From positions 1 through 27,030 of the forward strand of contig CAZIGW010000308.1 of NCBI GenBank assembly GCA_964538565.1: a stretch of DNA of 27,030 nt. Reading direction: 5' to 3'. The DNA comes from CAYVBN01 sp964538565. GTDB taxonomy: Bacteria > Pseudomonadota > Alphaproteobacteria > Rhizobiales > Xanthobacteraceae. The position numbers and the translations under genes are program-made. Positions 1 to 6,526 of the stretch are shown piece after piece. The notes under the pieces are model-generated. The model had not been told where the DNA came from. It worked only from the letters and a program-made list of their open reading frames with translations, and did not search any database. How positions within the stretch are numbered: the stretch's first letter is position 1; each line of letters starts with the position of its first letter.

Positions 1-1149
1 GAAGCCAGGGAGTGCCTTTCGGACGAAACGCGCACGATGGCCTATGCCGGCGAGATCATGCTCAACACGCCGAGCGTGGCCAACGCCAAGGAATACGCCC
101 GTATCGTCCGTGAGCGCGCCATCTCCCGCCAGATCGCGGACGCCGCCAGTGGGATCGAGCAGATCGCCCACGAGAATTGCGCCATCGAGGACAAGATTGC
201 GCAGGCACAAGCCCTGGTGCTCAGCCTGGATGCGGGCGGCGCTGATGGTGAGTGCCAGATGGTGGGAGACATCCTGCGCGACCATGTCGAGGTGCTTCAG
301 GAGCGCCATGACCGTGCGCAGAAAGGCGACACCCTGGATGGGCTGAGCACTGGCATTCCCGACCTTGACCAGTACATGCAAGGCCTGAAGCCAGGGCAGA
401 TGATCGTCATCGCTGGCCGCCCTGCGATGGGCAAAACCACCCTGGCGATGAACATCGCGGCAGACGTGGCCATCAAGCAGAACAGGCCGGTCCTGGTGAT
501 CAGTCTCGAGATGACCAAGAGCCAACTGATGGATCGCCTGATCGCGGCCGTCGGCGGGATACCCCTGCAGAACCTCAAGGACGGCTCCTGTACCCACAAG
601 GAGTCGACCGAACTCGCTGCCGCCACCCTGAAGCTGCGCGACGCCAAGATCGCCGTGAGCGACGTACCGGTCATGACGATGCCGCGCATCCGCTCAATCG
701 CTCGCCGGCAGAAGCACCGCATGGGCGACCTTGGCCTGATCGTCATCGACTACCTGGGCCTCGTGGAAGGAGAGGGCAAGGGGAGGGTAGATGACGTCAC
801 CACCATGTCGCGCCAGATGAAGCTGTTGGCTAGGGAGATCGGATGCCCGGTGCTCCCGCTCTGCCAGCTCAACCGCGGATGTGAGTCTCGCCCCGATAAG
901 CGCCCGGTGCTCAGCGACCTGCGCGAGTCCGGCGCCATCGAGCAAGACGCGGACATCGTGATGTTCGTGTACCGGGACGAGGTCTATTTCCCGAACAGCG
1001 AGAAGAAGGGCATTGGCGAAATCCTGATCCGGAAGAACCGGGATGGGGAGATCGGCAGCGTCTTCACCGCCTTCCAGGGGAGTAAGTCCCGGTTCGTCCC
1101 CCTGGAAAGCCACTACCGCGAACAGCCTGAGCAGAAGGAGGACTGGTGA
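1..1149 (+). CDS. dnaB: Replicative DNA helicase, DnaB family (5' end cut by window)
   Basis: This is a hexameric replicative helicase that would unwind the phage replication fork. The frame is open to base 1, and the residues before the first ATG (37) continue the family's N-terminal helical domain, so the true start lies outside the window and ATG 37 is internal. RecA-like motor motifs are visible: Walker A GRPAMGKT at 415-438, Walker B-like LIVIDY at 736-753, and the C-terminal DLRESGAIEQDAD motif around 916-954. The C-terminus is short and polar. It heads an operon with recombination genes, and its stop overlaps the start of the next gene (TGATG). Family assignment is secure. Whether it loads itself or needs a phage loader encoded upstream cannot be seen. 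Confidence 0.95.
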   Translation, partial: EARECLSDETRTMAYAGEIMLNTPSVANAKEYARIVRERAISRQIADAASGIEQIAHENCAIEDKIAQAQALVLSLDAGGADGECQMVGDILRDHVEVLQERHDRAQKGDTLDGLSTGIPDLDQYMQGLKPGQMIVIAGRPAMGKTTLAMNIAADVAIKQNRPVLVISLEMTKSQLMDRLIAAVGGIPLQNLKDGSCTHKESTELAAATLKLRDAKIAVSDVPVMTMPRIRSIARRQKHRMGDLGLIVIDYLGLVEGEGKGRVDDVTTMSRQMKLLAREIGCPVLPLCQLNRGCESRPDKRPVLSDLRESGAIEQDADIVMFVYRDEVYFPNSEKKGIGEILIRKNRDGEIGSVFTAFQGSKSRFVPLESHYREQPEQKEDW

Positions 1150-1826
1150 TGAAAGAGCGCCGGACCATCTACCAGCACCAGGGATACAAGCTCCGCTCGT
1201 ACACCGAGCTGATGTGGGCTCGGCTCATGGACGCGCTGGATATTTTCTATCTCTACGAGCCTCACCTGCTCCAGGTTGAAGGATGCAAGTACCTGCCAGA
1301 CTTCTACTTGCCGTCGGCTGACATGTACCTGGAAGTCAAAGGAACGCGGCCGACCGATATCGAGAAGGCAAAAGCCGAACAGGTTCACGCGACAACGGGG
1401 CGTCCCGTCGTGTTTCTGGTTTCCAGGCCGCAGAGCGACACCCGCGGATTCATGAATTGCTATCTGCTGGTTCCGCGCGATGACGAGTGGGCAACCTTGT
1501 CGCTGGATTGGCTTGGTCAGATTTTTCTGAAAGCAGCCGGCGAGTACGCCTGGCACAGGGCGATTCTCTCGGTTCGCGAAAACATCCTGGATTGTCTGCG
1601 TCCAGCCAGCGAAGTCCTTGATGAGGTCCTCCTCGAAATGATGGGCAGGAGCGAAGCAGAGGACTGCCTCCGGCTTACCCACAAACGAACCAATGATGAT
1701 CGCCGCTCGATTGACCGCGAACTGTCGATTTCAGACCGCGGCATCGCTTGGTGGCGCAACCGTTACTTCCCCACCGGGACTGGTCCCGCTGCATCGGCTT
1801 CGGCAGGAAGGAGGGCCACCCAATGA
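1149..1826 (+). CDS. PD-(D/E)XK nuclease-like phage protein
   Basis: Probable metal-dependent nuclease of the restriction-endonuclease fold. From ATG 1149, Glu20, Asp51 (in LPDFYLP), Glu62 and Lys64 (in YLEVKG) give the E...D...ExK arrangement of the PD-(D/E)XK superfamily within the first 70 residues. The remaining 155 residues match nothing I recognise. AAGGAGG at 1135-1141 sits 7 bases before ATG 1149, which favours it over GTG 1146. The gene lies between helicase and ninB, so a role in replication or recombination is inferred. No partner methylase is visible. The catalytic motif is clear, but the substrate is unknown. Confidence 0.7.
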   Translation: MKERRTIYQHQGYKLRSYTELMWARLMDALDIFYLYEPHLLQVEGCKYLPDFYLPSADMYLEVKGTRPTDIEKAKAEQVHATTGRPVVFLVSRPQSDTRGFMNCYLLVPRDDEWATLSLDWLGQIFLKAAGEYAWHRAILSVRENILDCLRPASEVLDEVLLEMMGRSEAEDCLRLTHKRTNDDRRSIDRELSISDRGIAWWRNRYFPTGTGPAASASAGRRATQ

Positions 1827-1942
1827 AACGCTCCTGGAACGTCCTCATCCCGGGCCGCGCGCCCTTCGTGATGATCCTGATGGAAGACTGCGACCCGCTC
1901 GCAGTGGTTCGTTCGATCTGGCCGACTGCGGAGGTTGAATGA
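1823..1942 (+). CDS. Small hypothetical phage protein (39 aa)
   Basis: A 39-residue reading frame overlaps the previous gene by ATGA and the next by TGATG or ATGATGA. A purine-rich AGGAAGGAG tract at about 1806-1813 provides a ribosome binding site for ATG 1823. The product has a hydrophobic centre (PFVMILMEDCDPLAVV) but no clear membrane segment or motif. A longer in-frame start at 1748 would overlap the nuclease gene by about 80 bases and has no better binding site. The coupling on both sides is the main argument that it is real. Function unknown. Confidence 0.55.
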   Translation: MKRSWNVLIPGRAPFVMILMEDCDPLAVVRSIWPTAEVE

Positions 1943-2184
1943 TGAGGGCATACGCACTGGTTCAAGGTCCGCGCCGCAAGGTGCTCTACATCTCCGACTC
2001 CTGCTTCCTGCTCTGGGAGTTCGGTGGCGAGCACTTCGAGCCTTCCCGTGAAAGCGACATTCGCACGCACCGCCAGAACAAGGCCATCTGCAAGGAAAAC
2101 AACGCCTACATCGTGCGCCTCGACTTCACACTGGGCGATCCGATTACCAAGCCACGCAAGCGTAAGGAGGCGCGCAATGTCTGA
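1942..2184 (+). CDS. Hypothetical phage protein (80 aa)
   Basis: An 80-residue basic protein of unknown function. GGAGG at 1930-1934 is 7 bases from ATG 1942 and 4 from the tandem ATG 1939, so 1942 is preferred, though both are possible. The C-terminus is lysine/arginine rich (TKPRKRKEARN). The start overlaps the preceding stop and the end overlaps the next gene's start by 8 bases, as expected of a translationally coupled early phage operon. No domain is recognised. Confidence 0.7.
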   Translation: MRAYALVQGPRRKVLYISDSCFLLWEFGGEHFEPSRESDIRTHRQNKAICKENNAYIVRLDFTLGDPITKPRKRKEARNV

Positions 2185-2452
2185 CTTCATTGATCGCCTC
2201 AACAGCCCAACAACGCAGGTATCTGACGGCCCGCTTCCCGGCAATAAAGGCTGGGGCAAGGCTCCGTTCTGCGGGAACAAGGCCCACTATTTCGAGCTTA
2301 TCTACGACGATTCCATCGGCCCGCATGGGCGCGAGAAGTACTGGGTAGCTCTCTGTGGAGTGGATGCCGTCACCGCAGACAGGGTGCCGATGTTCTCGGC
2401 CGGCAGCTGGAAGCGCTGCAAGAACTGCGAGAGGAGGGCGAGTCATGGCTAA
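2177..2452 (+). CDS. Small cysteine-bearing protein, possible zinc ribbon (91 aa)
   Basis: A 91-residue protein with four cysteines at 32, 60, 81 and 84. The last two form a CKNC knuckle, a spacing compatible with a small zinc-binding fold. AAGGAGG at 2164-2170 places the start at ATG 2177; the frame is open further upstream but overlaps the preceding gene there. It lies just before ninB in the replication/recombination operon, so nucleic-acid binding is a reasonable guess and nothing more. Zinc binding is inferred from cysteine pattern alone. Confidence 0.7.
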   Translation: MSDFIDRLNSPTTQVSDGPLPGNKGWGKAPFCGNKAHYFELIYDDSIGPHGREKYWVALCGVDAVTADRVPMFSAGSWKRCKNCERRASHG

Positions 2453-2849
2453 CCCCCGCTTCCCCATCCGCAACGAGACCGACCGCCAGCGCGCCATAGC
2501 GATCCTTCAGCGAGTTGACCTGACTGAGGGCAAGACCTGGAGTCTCCACGACGAAGCCCGCAGTGACGCGCAGAACAGGCGCATGTGGGCCATGCTGCGC
2601 GACATCAGCCACCAGGTCGAGTGGTACGGCCGGAAGCTGGACGACGAGAGCTGGAAGCACATCTTCAGCGCCGCGGTTCAGCAACAGGACGCCGTTCCGG
2701 GCATCAACGGTGGGTTCGTGGTCCTCGGCGTCTCCACCCGGAAGCAATCCAAGAAGTGGTTCAACGAGATGTTCCTGGTGATGGAAGCCTTCGCCGCCGA
2801 GCACGGCGTGAAGTTCACCACCCGAGACTATTGGGAGGGCGCCGCATGA
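2445..2849 (+). CDS. ninB: NinB recombination protein
   Basis: Member of the NinB (lambda Orf) family, a recombination mediator that in lambda assists Red/RecBCD-independent exchange by acting at single-stranded DNA with SSB. The 134-residue length fits the family. Recognisable stretches are an N-terminal FPIRNETDRQRA, a central DAQNRRMWAMLRDIS, then VEWYGRKLDDESWKHIF and PGINGGFVVLG. GAGGAGGG at 2431-2438 sets the start at ATG 2445, overlapping the previous gene by 8 bases. Its company with ninG and a NinI-like phosphatase is the classic lambdoid nin-region association. Confidence 0.9.
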   Translation: MANPRFPIRNETDRQRAIAILQRVDLTEGKTWSLHDEARSDAQNRRMWAMLRDISHQVEWYGRKLDDESWKHIFSAAVQQQDAVPGINGGFVVLGVSTRKQSKKWFNEMFLVMEAFAAEHGVKFTTRDYWEGAA

Positions 2850-3049
2850 GCTTCGAACGCCAACAAGGCCAACGCTATGCCACTGAGATGTTGCTCTCCG
2901 TAGCCACTACGCCCAAGGCCTTCTACGAGCAGCAAGGGCCGGTGGCAACAGTAATCGAGAACCTGGAGCGCACTGCGGATCGGTTCCCGGCGGAGTACGC
3001 CAAGGGCATCAGGGACATCCTCTATCGGGTGAAGGAGGCTGCGGCATGA
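2846..3049 (+). CDS. Hypothetical phage protein (67 aa)
   Basis: A 67-residue, probably helical protein with no recognised domain. GGGAGGG at 2833-2839 serves ATG 2846, and ATGA overlaps join it to ninB upstream and the phosphatase gene downstream. The same frame is open far upstream, but that part is an out-of-frame shadow of ninB. Function unknown; its place in a tightly coupled cluster makes it likely to be translated. Confidence 0.65.
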   Translation: MSFERQQGQRYATEMLLSVATTPKAFYEQQGPVATVIENLERTADRFPAEYAKGIRDILYRVKEAAA

Positions 3050-3771
3050 GCCTGATCAAGCGCTTCGAGCGCAACACCGCCGGCCGAGACTTCGCTGTTG
3101 GCGATATCCACGGCCACTTCACCCGCCTGCAGGAAGCACTCAATGCCGCCGGCTTCGATCCGTCCATAGATCGGCTGTTCAGCGTCGGCGACCTGGTGGA
3201 CCGCGGTCCGGAATGTCGTGACGTGCTCGACTGGCTGGCCAATCCCTGGTTCCACCCGGTGCGCGGCAATCACGACGACTACGTTTGCCGCTTCGACACC
3301 TGCGACGTGGACAACTGGATCTACAACGGCGGTTCCTGGTTCGCCGGCCTTCCGTTCGACGAGCAGAACGAGTTCGCCGCCCAGTTCCGCGAATTACCCA
3401 TCGGCATCGAGGTGGAGACCGGAGGCGGCCTGGTTGGCCTTCTCCACGCGGATTGCGTCTTCGATTCCTGGGATGCGTTGAAGCACGAGCTCGACTGTGC
3501 GAGCAACCAGCGCCGCAAACTGGTGATGAACACCTGCATGTGGTCGCGCACTCGTATCGATCAGGGCGATGAACGCCCCGTGCACGGCCTTCGCGCTCTT
3601 GTGGTGGGCCATACGCCTCTGCGCCGCCCCGTAGTGCTGGGGAATGTCTTCCACATCGACACGATGGGCTGGCGTCCGCAGGACGGCGGTTACTTCACGC
3701 TGCTGGACCTGTCGATACTGGAGCCCATACCGCCGATGACGCAGGCACTGGAATGGGAGCAGTCGGCATGA
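3046..3771 (+). CDS. Lambda-type serine/threonine protein phosphatase (NinI-like metallophosphoesterase)
   Basis: Calcineurin-like metallophosphoesterase of the lambda phosphatase/PrpA-B family, predicted to hydrolyse phosphoserine/threonine (and possibly phosphohistidine or tyrosine) with two metal ions. All signature blocks are intact: GDIHGH (residues 19-24), GDLVDRGP (48-55), RGNHDD (73-78), a later LLHADCVFDSW block, and VVGHTPL supplying the last metal-binding histidine. The length of 241 aa is close to lambda NinI (221). AAGGAGG at 3032-3038 precedes ATG 3046. In lambda the homologue sits in the nin region, as here. Its physiological substrate in phage infection is not established. Confidence 0.93.
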   Translation: MSLIKRFERNTAGRDFAVGDIHGHFTRLQEALNAAGFDPSIDRLFSVGDLVDRGPECRDVLDWLANPWFHPVRGNHDDYVCRFDTCDVDNWIYNGGSWFAGLPFDEQNEFAAQFRELPIGIEVETGGGLVGLLHADCVFDSWDALKHELDCASNQRRKLVMNTCMWSRTRIDQGDERPVHGLRALVVGHTPLRRPVVLGNVFHIDTMGWRPQDGGYFTLLDLSILEPIPPMTQALEWEQSA

Positions 3772-4076
3772 GCAAGTTCAAGGCCGGCGACTTGGCCCTC
3801 ATCATCAGCTCTCGTCACGAAGAGAACCTTGGCCGCGTGGTTGAGCTAGTGAAGTTCTTTGATCAAGAAATAGTCACCCTCGGTGACGGATCGAAAGTGT
3901 TAAACCCAAGGAAGTACGCATGCTGGGAGGTTCAAGCTGACGATATGTTTGTCACCAGCAAGCTCCGCCCAGAAGGTTTCTATACGTCGTGCGCAGGGGT
4001 TCGTGAAAAGCACCTGGCGCCCCTCCGCGGGGACTTCCAGCCCGAGCAGCAGAAGGCGAAGGAGGTGGAGGTATGA
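3768..4076 (+). CDS. Hypothetical phage protein (102 aa), SH3/KOW-like N-terminus
   Basis: A 102-residue protein starting at ATG 3768 by ATGA overlap, with GGGAG at 3755-3759. ATG 3753 is an alternative five codons earlier. The first 45 residues (FKAGDLALIISS, then LGRVVELV) look like a small beta-barrel of the KOW/SH3 type. The rest is polar, with a charged tail rich in glutamate and lysine. Base composition around 3830-3960 is more AT-rich than its neighbours, hinting at a different origin. Function unknown. Confidence 0.7.
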   Translation: MSKFKAGDLALIISSRHEENLGRVVELVKFFDQEIVTLGDGSKVLNPRKYACWEVQADDMFVTSKLRPEGFYTSCAGVREKHLAPLRGDFQPEQQKAKEVEV

Positions 4077-4186
4077 GCAAGTTCACCATCTTCATTCTCG
4101 GCATGACCTTTTTGTCGCTCATCACTGGTCAGATTTCATCGGCTCTTTGGTTCGCCTCGGCGGCGCTGATTTGGGAGTTCAGATGA
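4073..4186 (+). CDS. Tiny single-helix membrane protein (37 aa)
   Basis: Translation from ATG 4073 gives 37 residues that are nearly all hydrophobic after a short polar start (MSKF), ending WEFR: one predicted transmembrane helix. A strong GGAGGTGGAGGT tract (4061-4072) directly precedes the ATG. It is locked by ATGA overlaps to the gene before (4073-4076) and to ninG after (4183-4186). Overlap geometry and binding site support expression. Function is unknown. Confidence 0.65.
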   Translation: MSKFTIFILGMTFLSLITGQISSALWFASAALIWEFR

Positions 4187-4791
4187 ACCTCTCCACCCGC
4201 CAGCCACGCCCGAAGAAGTGCCAGAACACCGAATGCGGCACCAAGTTCATCCCGCAGCGCCTGGGGCAAAAGGTGTGCTCCCCGGCATGCGCCCTGGCTA
4301 CCAAGGACAAGCACCAGGCTCCGGCGCGGAAGGCCATCGCCGACCGCCAGCGCAAGGAGATCAAGGCGCGGAAGGAGAAGCTGAAGAGCAGGGCGGATCA
4401 CCTGAAGGAGTGCCAGGCAATCTTCAACCAGTACATCCGGCTACGGGACGCGGACAAGCCCTGTGTGAGCTGCGGTCGTCCCGCCACCTGGGATGGCCAA
4501 TGGCACGCGTCGCACTACCGCAGCGTCGGCTCCACGCCGGCGCTCCGCTTCAACCCGCTCAACGTGCACCGCGCTTGTTCCATCTGCAACTCCCACCTGA
4601 GCGGCAACATCATGGGATACCGGCCTGAGCTGGTGCGCCGGGTGGGCGAAGAGGTCGTGCTCTGGATCGAGGGGCCGCACGATCCGCAGAAGTGGTCCGT
4701 CGACGAGATCAAGGCCAAAACGGCCGAATTCCGCGCCAAGGTGCGTGAGATGAAGAAGGCTACTGAAAACTACAGGGGAGAGACGGCATGA
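4183..4791 (+). CDS. ninG: NinG (Rap) recombination protein
   Basis: NinG/Rap family protein; in lambda it is a structure-specific endonuclease that resolves branched recombination intermediates. The 202-residue protein has an N-terminal cysteine cluster (C13, C18, C32, C36), a basic coiled-coil middle (residues about 45-85, many Lys/Arg/Glu), and a C-terminal HNH-like core with C94/C97, HASHYR (108-113) and C132/C135 followed by NSHLSGN. GGGAG at 4173-4177 and an ATGA overlap fix the start at 4183. The upstream open frame from 3949 is a shadow. It forms the recombination module with NinB. Confidence 0.92.
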   Translation: MNLSTRQPRPKKCQNTECGTKFIPQRLGQKVCSPACALATKDKHQAPARKAIADRQRKEIKARKEKLKSRADHLKECQAIFNQYIRLRDADKPCVSCGRPATWDGQWHASHYRSVGSTPALRFNPLNVHRACSICNSHLSGNIMGYRPELVRRVGEEVVLWIEGPHDPQKWSVDEIKAKTAEFRAKVREMKKATENYRGETA

Positions 4792-4865
4792 CCGGCGATG
4801 CGCTCCTGTACTCGATACTGATACCGCTTGCCATTGGCTATCTCTGGGGGAGTTGGAAGGCATGA
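4788..4865 (+). CDS. Tiny single-helix membrane peptide (25 aa)
   Basis: ATG 4788 opens a 25-codon frame whose product has one hydrophobic segment (ALLYSILIPLAIGYLW) flanked by MTGD and GSWKA. AGGGGAG at 4774-4780 is well spaced. It overlaps ninG by ATGA and the next gene by ATGA (4862-4865), so it fills exactly the space between two certain genes. Translation is likely on that basis but its role, if any beyond coupling, is unknown. Confidence 0.55.
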   Translation: MTGDALLYSILIPLAIGYLWGSWKA

Positions 4866-5452
4866 AACTCAACAGCGCGCGAGAGGCTTGGCATTCGGCG
4901 TTCTACTCGCAGTCCGATGGGCAGTGGATCGCATTCGAGCAGCAGCACTACCTCGGGTGCATGGTGCAGATGAGCGAGCGGGACCGATCAACGCTTGTGG
5001 CCATGCACCAGGCGCTCGCCGGGCCAATCCAGGGCGCTATCGCTACGCTCCCGGTCCGCCTGCAGGCCTTCGGGCACCACATGTACGGCCCGGGAACCAA
5101 TCCCGACATCAAGGAAGAAGCCGAGTCGCTGGTATTCGATCTGGCCTACAGCCGCGGCGAGAAGATGTATGCGAAGAAGTTCGAGAAGGCCCGGCATGTA
5201 GCTGCTGGTGTTCTGGAGCGCTACCGCAGAATGCACCAGGGAGGGCAGAGCTCCATGCCTGATCCGTTGCCGACACCGGAAGCGTTCCGCGCATGGATTC
5301 TCACCCGCCACGGCATCGACCTCGACTCGCGTAACTGGACGAGGGAATGGCAGCCCTTCATCGAGGCCTGTTTCCTGGCCTGTGATGACCTGGACAAGCA
5401 GGCGCTGATCCCGGTGTCGAACATCCTCGCAGTGATGAAAGAAGCCGCCTGA
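4862..5452 (+). CDS. Hypothetical protein in the position of a late antiterminator (Q-like by context only)
   Basis: A 196-residue protein, last gene before the putative late promoter. ATG 4862 has GGGGGAG (4846-4852) and GGAAGG (4855-4860) upstream; TTG 4853 is a less likely start. The sequence is mostly helical, with a well-spaced middle (RGEKMYAKKFEKARHVAAG) of basic character and a C-terminal segment rich in Trp/Phe. I do not recognise lambda, 82 or P22 Q motifs, nor the Cys-rich zinc knuckle of lambda Q. In lambdoid phages Q follows ninG and precedes pR', exactly this location. Antitermination is therefore an inference from position, supported by the terminator downstream at 5530-5553. 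Confidence 0.75.
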   Translation: MKLNSAREAWHSAFYSQSDGQWIAFEQQHYLGCMVQMSERDRSTLVAMHQALAGPIQGAIATLPVRLQAFGHHMYGPGTNPDIKEEAESLVFDLAYSRGEKMYAKKFEKARHVAAGVLERYRRMHQGGQSSMPDPLPTPEAFRAWILTRHGIDLDSRNWTREWQPFIEACFLACDDLDKQALIPVSNILAVMKEAA

Positions 5453-5471
5453 AACGGAATGCTATAACGTA

Positions 5472-5500
5472 TTGACAGAATTGTGCGGGTAGGCGACACT
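5472..5500 (+). promoter_or_regulatory. Putative late promoter (pR'-like)
   Basis: TTGACA at 5472-5477 is a perfect sigma-70 -35 box. At 17-base spacing the -10 position reads GACACT (5495-5500), only three of six matches, so activity may be weak or need help. It lies in the 133-base gap between the last early gene and the first holin-like gene, and is followed by an intrinsic terminator-like hairpin. An imperfect inverted pair (TGACAGAATT at 5473-5482, AATTGTCA at 5516-5523) brackets the start region. Confidence 0.5.
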
Positions 5501-5529
5501 CATTCCCATCATCGAAATTGTCACTTCAG

Positions 5530-5553
5530 AGCCCGGCCATGTGCCGGGCTTTG
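5530..5553 (+). terminator. Terminator-like hairpin just downstream of the late promoter (tR'-like)
   Basis: AGCCCGGC (5530-5537) and GCCGGGCT (5543-5550) form a perfect 8-bp stem with a 5-base loop, followed by TTTGTCGTT. The T-tract is interrupted, so termination may be partial. It sits between the putative promoter and the first late gene at 5586, where lambdoid phages keep tR'. Confidence 0.65.
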
Positions 5554-5585
5554 TCGTTCTTGCATGCGTGAAAGCGGAGCTGCCG

Positions 5586-5894
5586 ATGGAACCGACCTCT
5601 ACTGCGGCAGGAGCATTGCTCGCCAAGTACAGCGTCGCGATCGCCGCGTTCGCTGGTGCAATCCTGTCGCTGTCCTTCCTCCGCGGCCTGACTCGCAAGC
5701 AAGCCAGCGCCGCGGTGATCACAGGCTTCCTATCCTCGATCTTCACCACCCAACTGGTGGTGAACTACTTCGGCCTTCCGGCTGATGCCGATTCGAAGAA
5801 CGGGGTGGCCTTCCTGATTGGCCTCTTGGCCATGAACATCATCCCCGCCATCAAAGCAGCAGCGGAGCGCATTCTCGCTACCAAGGGTGCCTGA
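5586..5894 (+). CDS. Holin-like membrane protein
   Basis: A 102-residue protein with three predicted membrane helices at about residues 14-33, 39-60 and 68-86, a charged loop (RGLTRKQ) between the first two, and a basic C-terminal tail (KAAAERILATKG). This is the topology of class I holins, which form lethal holes in the inner membrane at lysis. GGAG at 5576-5579 sets the start at ATG 5586. It is the first gene after the late promoter and precedes a second membrane protein. No endolysin is adjacent. Holin identity rests on size, topology and position. Confidence 0.75.
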   Translation: MEPTSTAAGALLAKYSVAIAAFAGAILSLSFLRGLTRKQASAAVITGFLSSIFTTQLVVNYFGLPADADSKNGVAFLIGLLAMNIIPAIKAAAERILATKGA

Positions 5895-5896
5895 CC

Positions 5897-6199
5897 ATGA
5901 TGACCTCCATCCTCATGGGCCTGGACGCCGTGCTTTGCATTCTCGTGGTGCTAGCAGCGCTGGAGTTCCTGCGCGCCGTCCACCTGTTCGAGCATCCAAT
6001 CCTGAGCCTGTCGTTCTACCTGGTTGCGATAGGGGCCTTCGGCTTACTGCTGGAGCTGGCAAATGGCTACTGGGTGAGCCCCTGGGCGGTTGTGCTGCAC
6101 CTCGGTGTCGTGGTGTACGCCTGGTGCCGCCGCAAGCACATCTTCCGGGATGACTGGTCGTGGGATGGCGTAGACCGACGTCGCCGATTTGGAAAGTAG
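5897..6199 (+). CDS. Second small membrane protein, possible holin/antiholin partner
   Basis: A 100-residue protein with three hydrophobic segments (about residues 8-26, 34-54, 59-76) and a basic tail ending DRRRRFGK. It begins two bases after the previous stop, at ATG 5897 or the tandem ATG 5900, with only a weak GGG-containing binding site, suggesting coupling to the upstream holin-like gene. Two adjacent small membrane genes before the terminase are common in Pseudomonas prophages. It may be a second holin or a holin inhibitor. It lacks the lipobox or long periplasmic helix of a spanin. Confidence 0.65.
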   Translation: MMTSILMGLDAVLCILVVLAALEFLRAVHLFEHPILSLSFYLVAIGAFGLLLELANGYWVSPWAVVLHLGVVVYAWCRRKHIFRDDWSWDGVDRRRRFGK

Positions 6200-6211
6200 A
6201 TAGGAGTAGAT

Positions 6212-6526
6212 ATGGCCGGCAGACCAAAAGGGCTGCCCAAGACTGGCGGCCGGAGAAAAGGCACGCCGAACAAGGCCACTGCCGACATAAAGGCCATCGC
6301 TCAGCAGTACGGAGAGGAATCGATCCTCGGCTTGATCGAGATCGCCCGAGATACCGATGCGCCTCATGCGGCGCGTGTTGCTGCCTATAAGGACATACTC
6401 GACCGCGGCTACGGCAAGCCGACACAGAGCGTCGATCTTTCGTCCGCGGACGGCACCATGACACCGAAGAGCCTTTCCGACTTCTATGCAGGAATCCCTC
6501 CCGAGCCTGAATCCGGTCCTTCGTGA
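6212..6526 (+). CDS. Terminase small subunit-like protein
   Basis: A 104-residue basic protein beginning GRPKGLPKTGGRRKGTPNK, the lysine/glycine-rich lead of many phage small terminase-like proteins, followed by a helical domain (IKAIAQQYG, ARVAAYKDILDRGYGKP) and an acidic/proline tail. Small terminase recognises pac or cos DNA and hands it to the large subunit. AGGAG at 6202-6206 fits ATG 6212. Its last 41 bases overlap the large terminase gene, supporting the assignment. DNA-binding specificity is not deducible. Confidence 0.8.
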   Translation: MAGRPKGLPKTGGRRKGTPNKATADIKAIAQQYGEESILGLIEIARDTDAPHAARVAAYKDILDRGYGKPTQSVDLSSADGTMTPKSLSDFYAGIPPEPESGPS

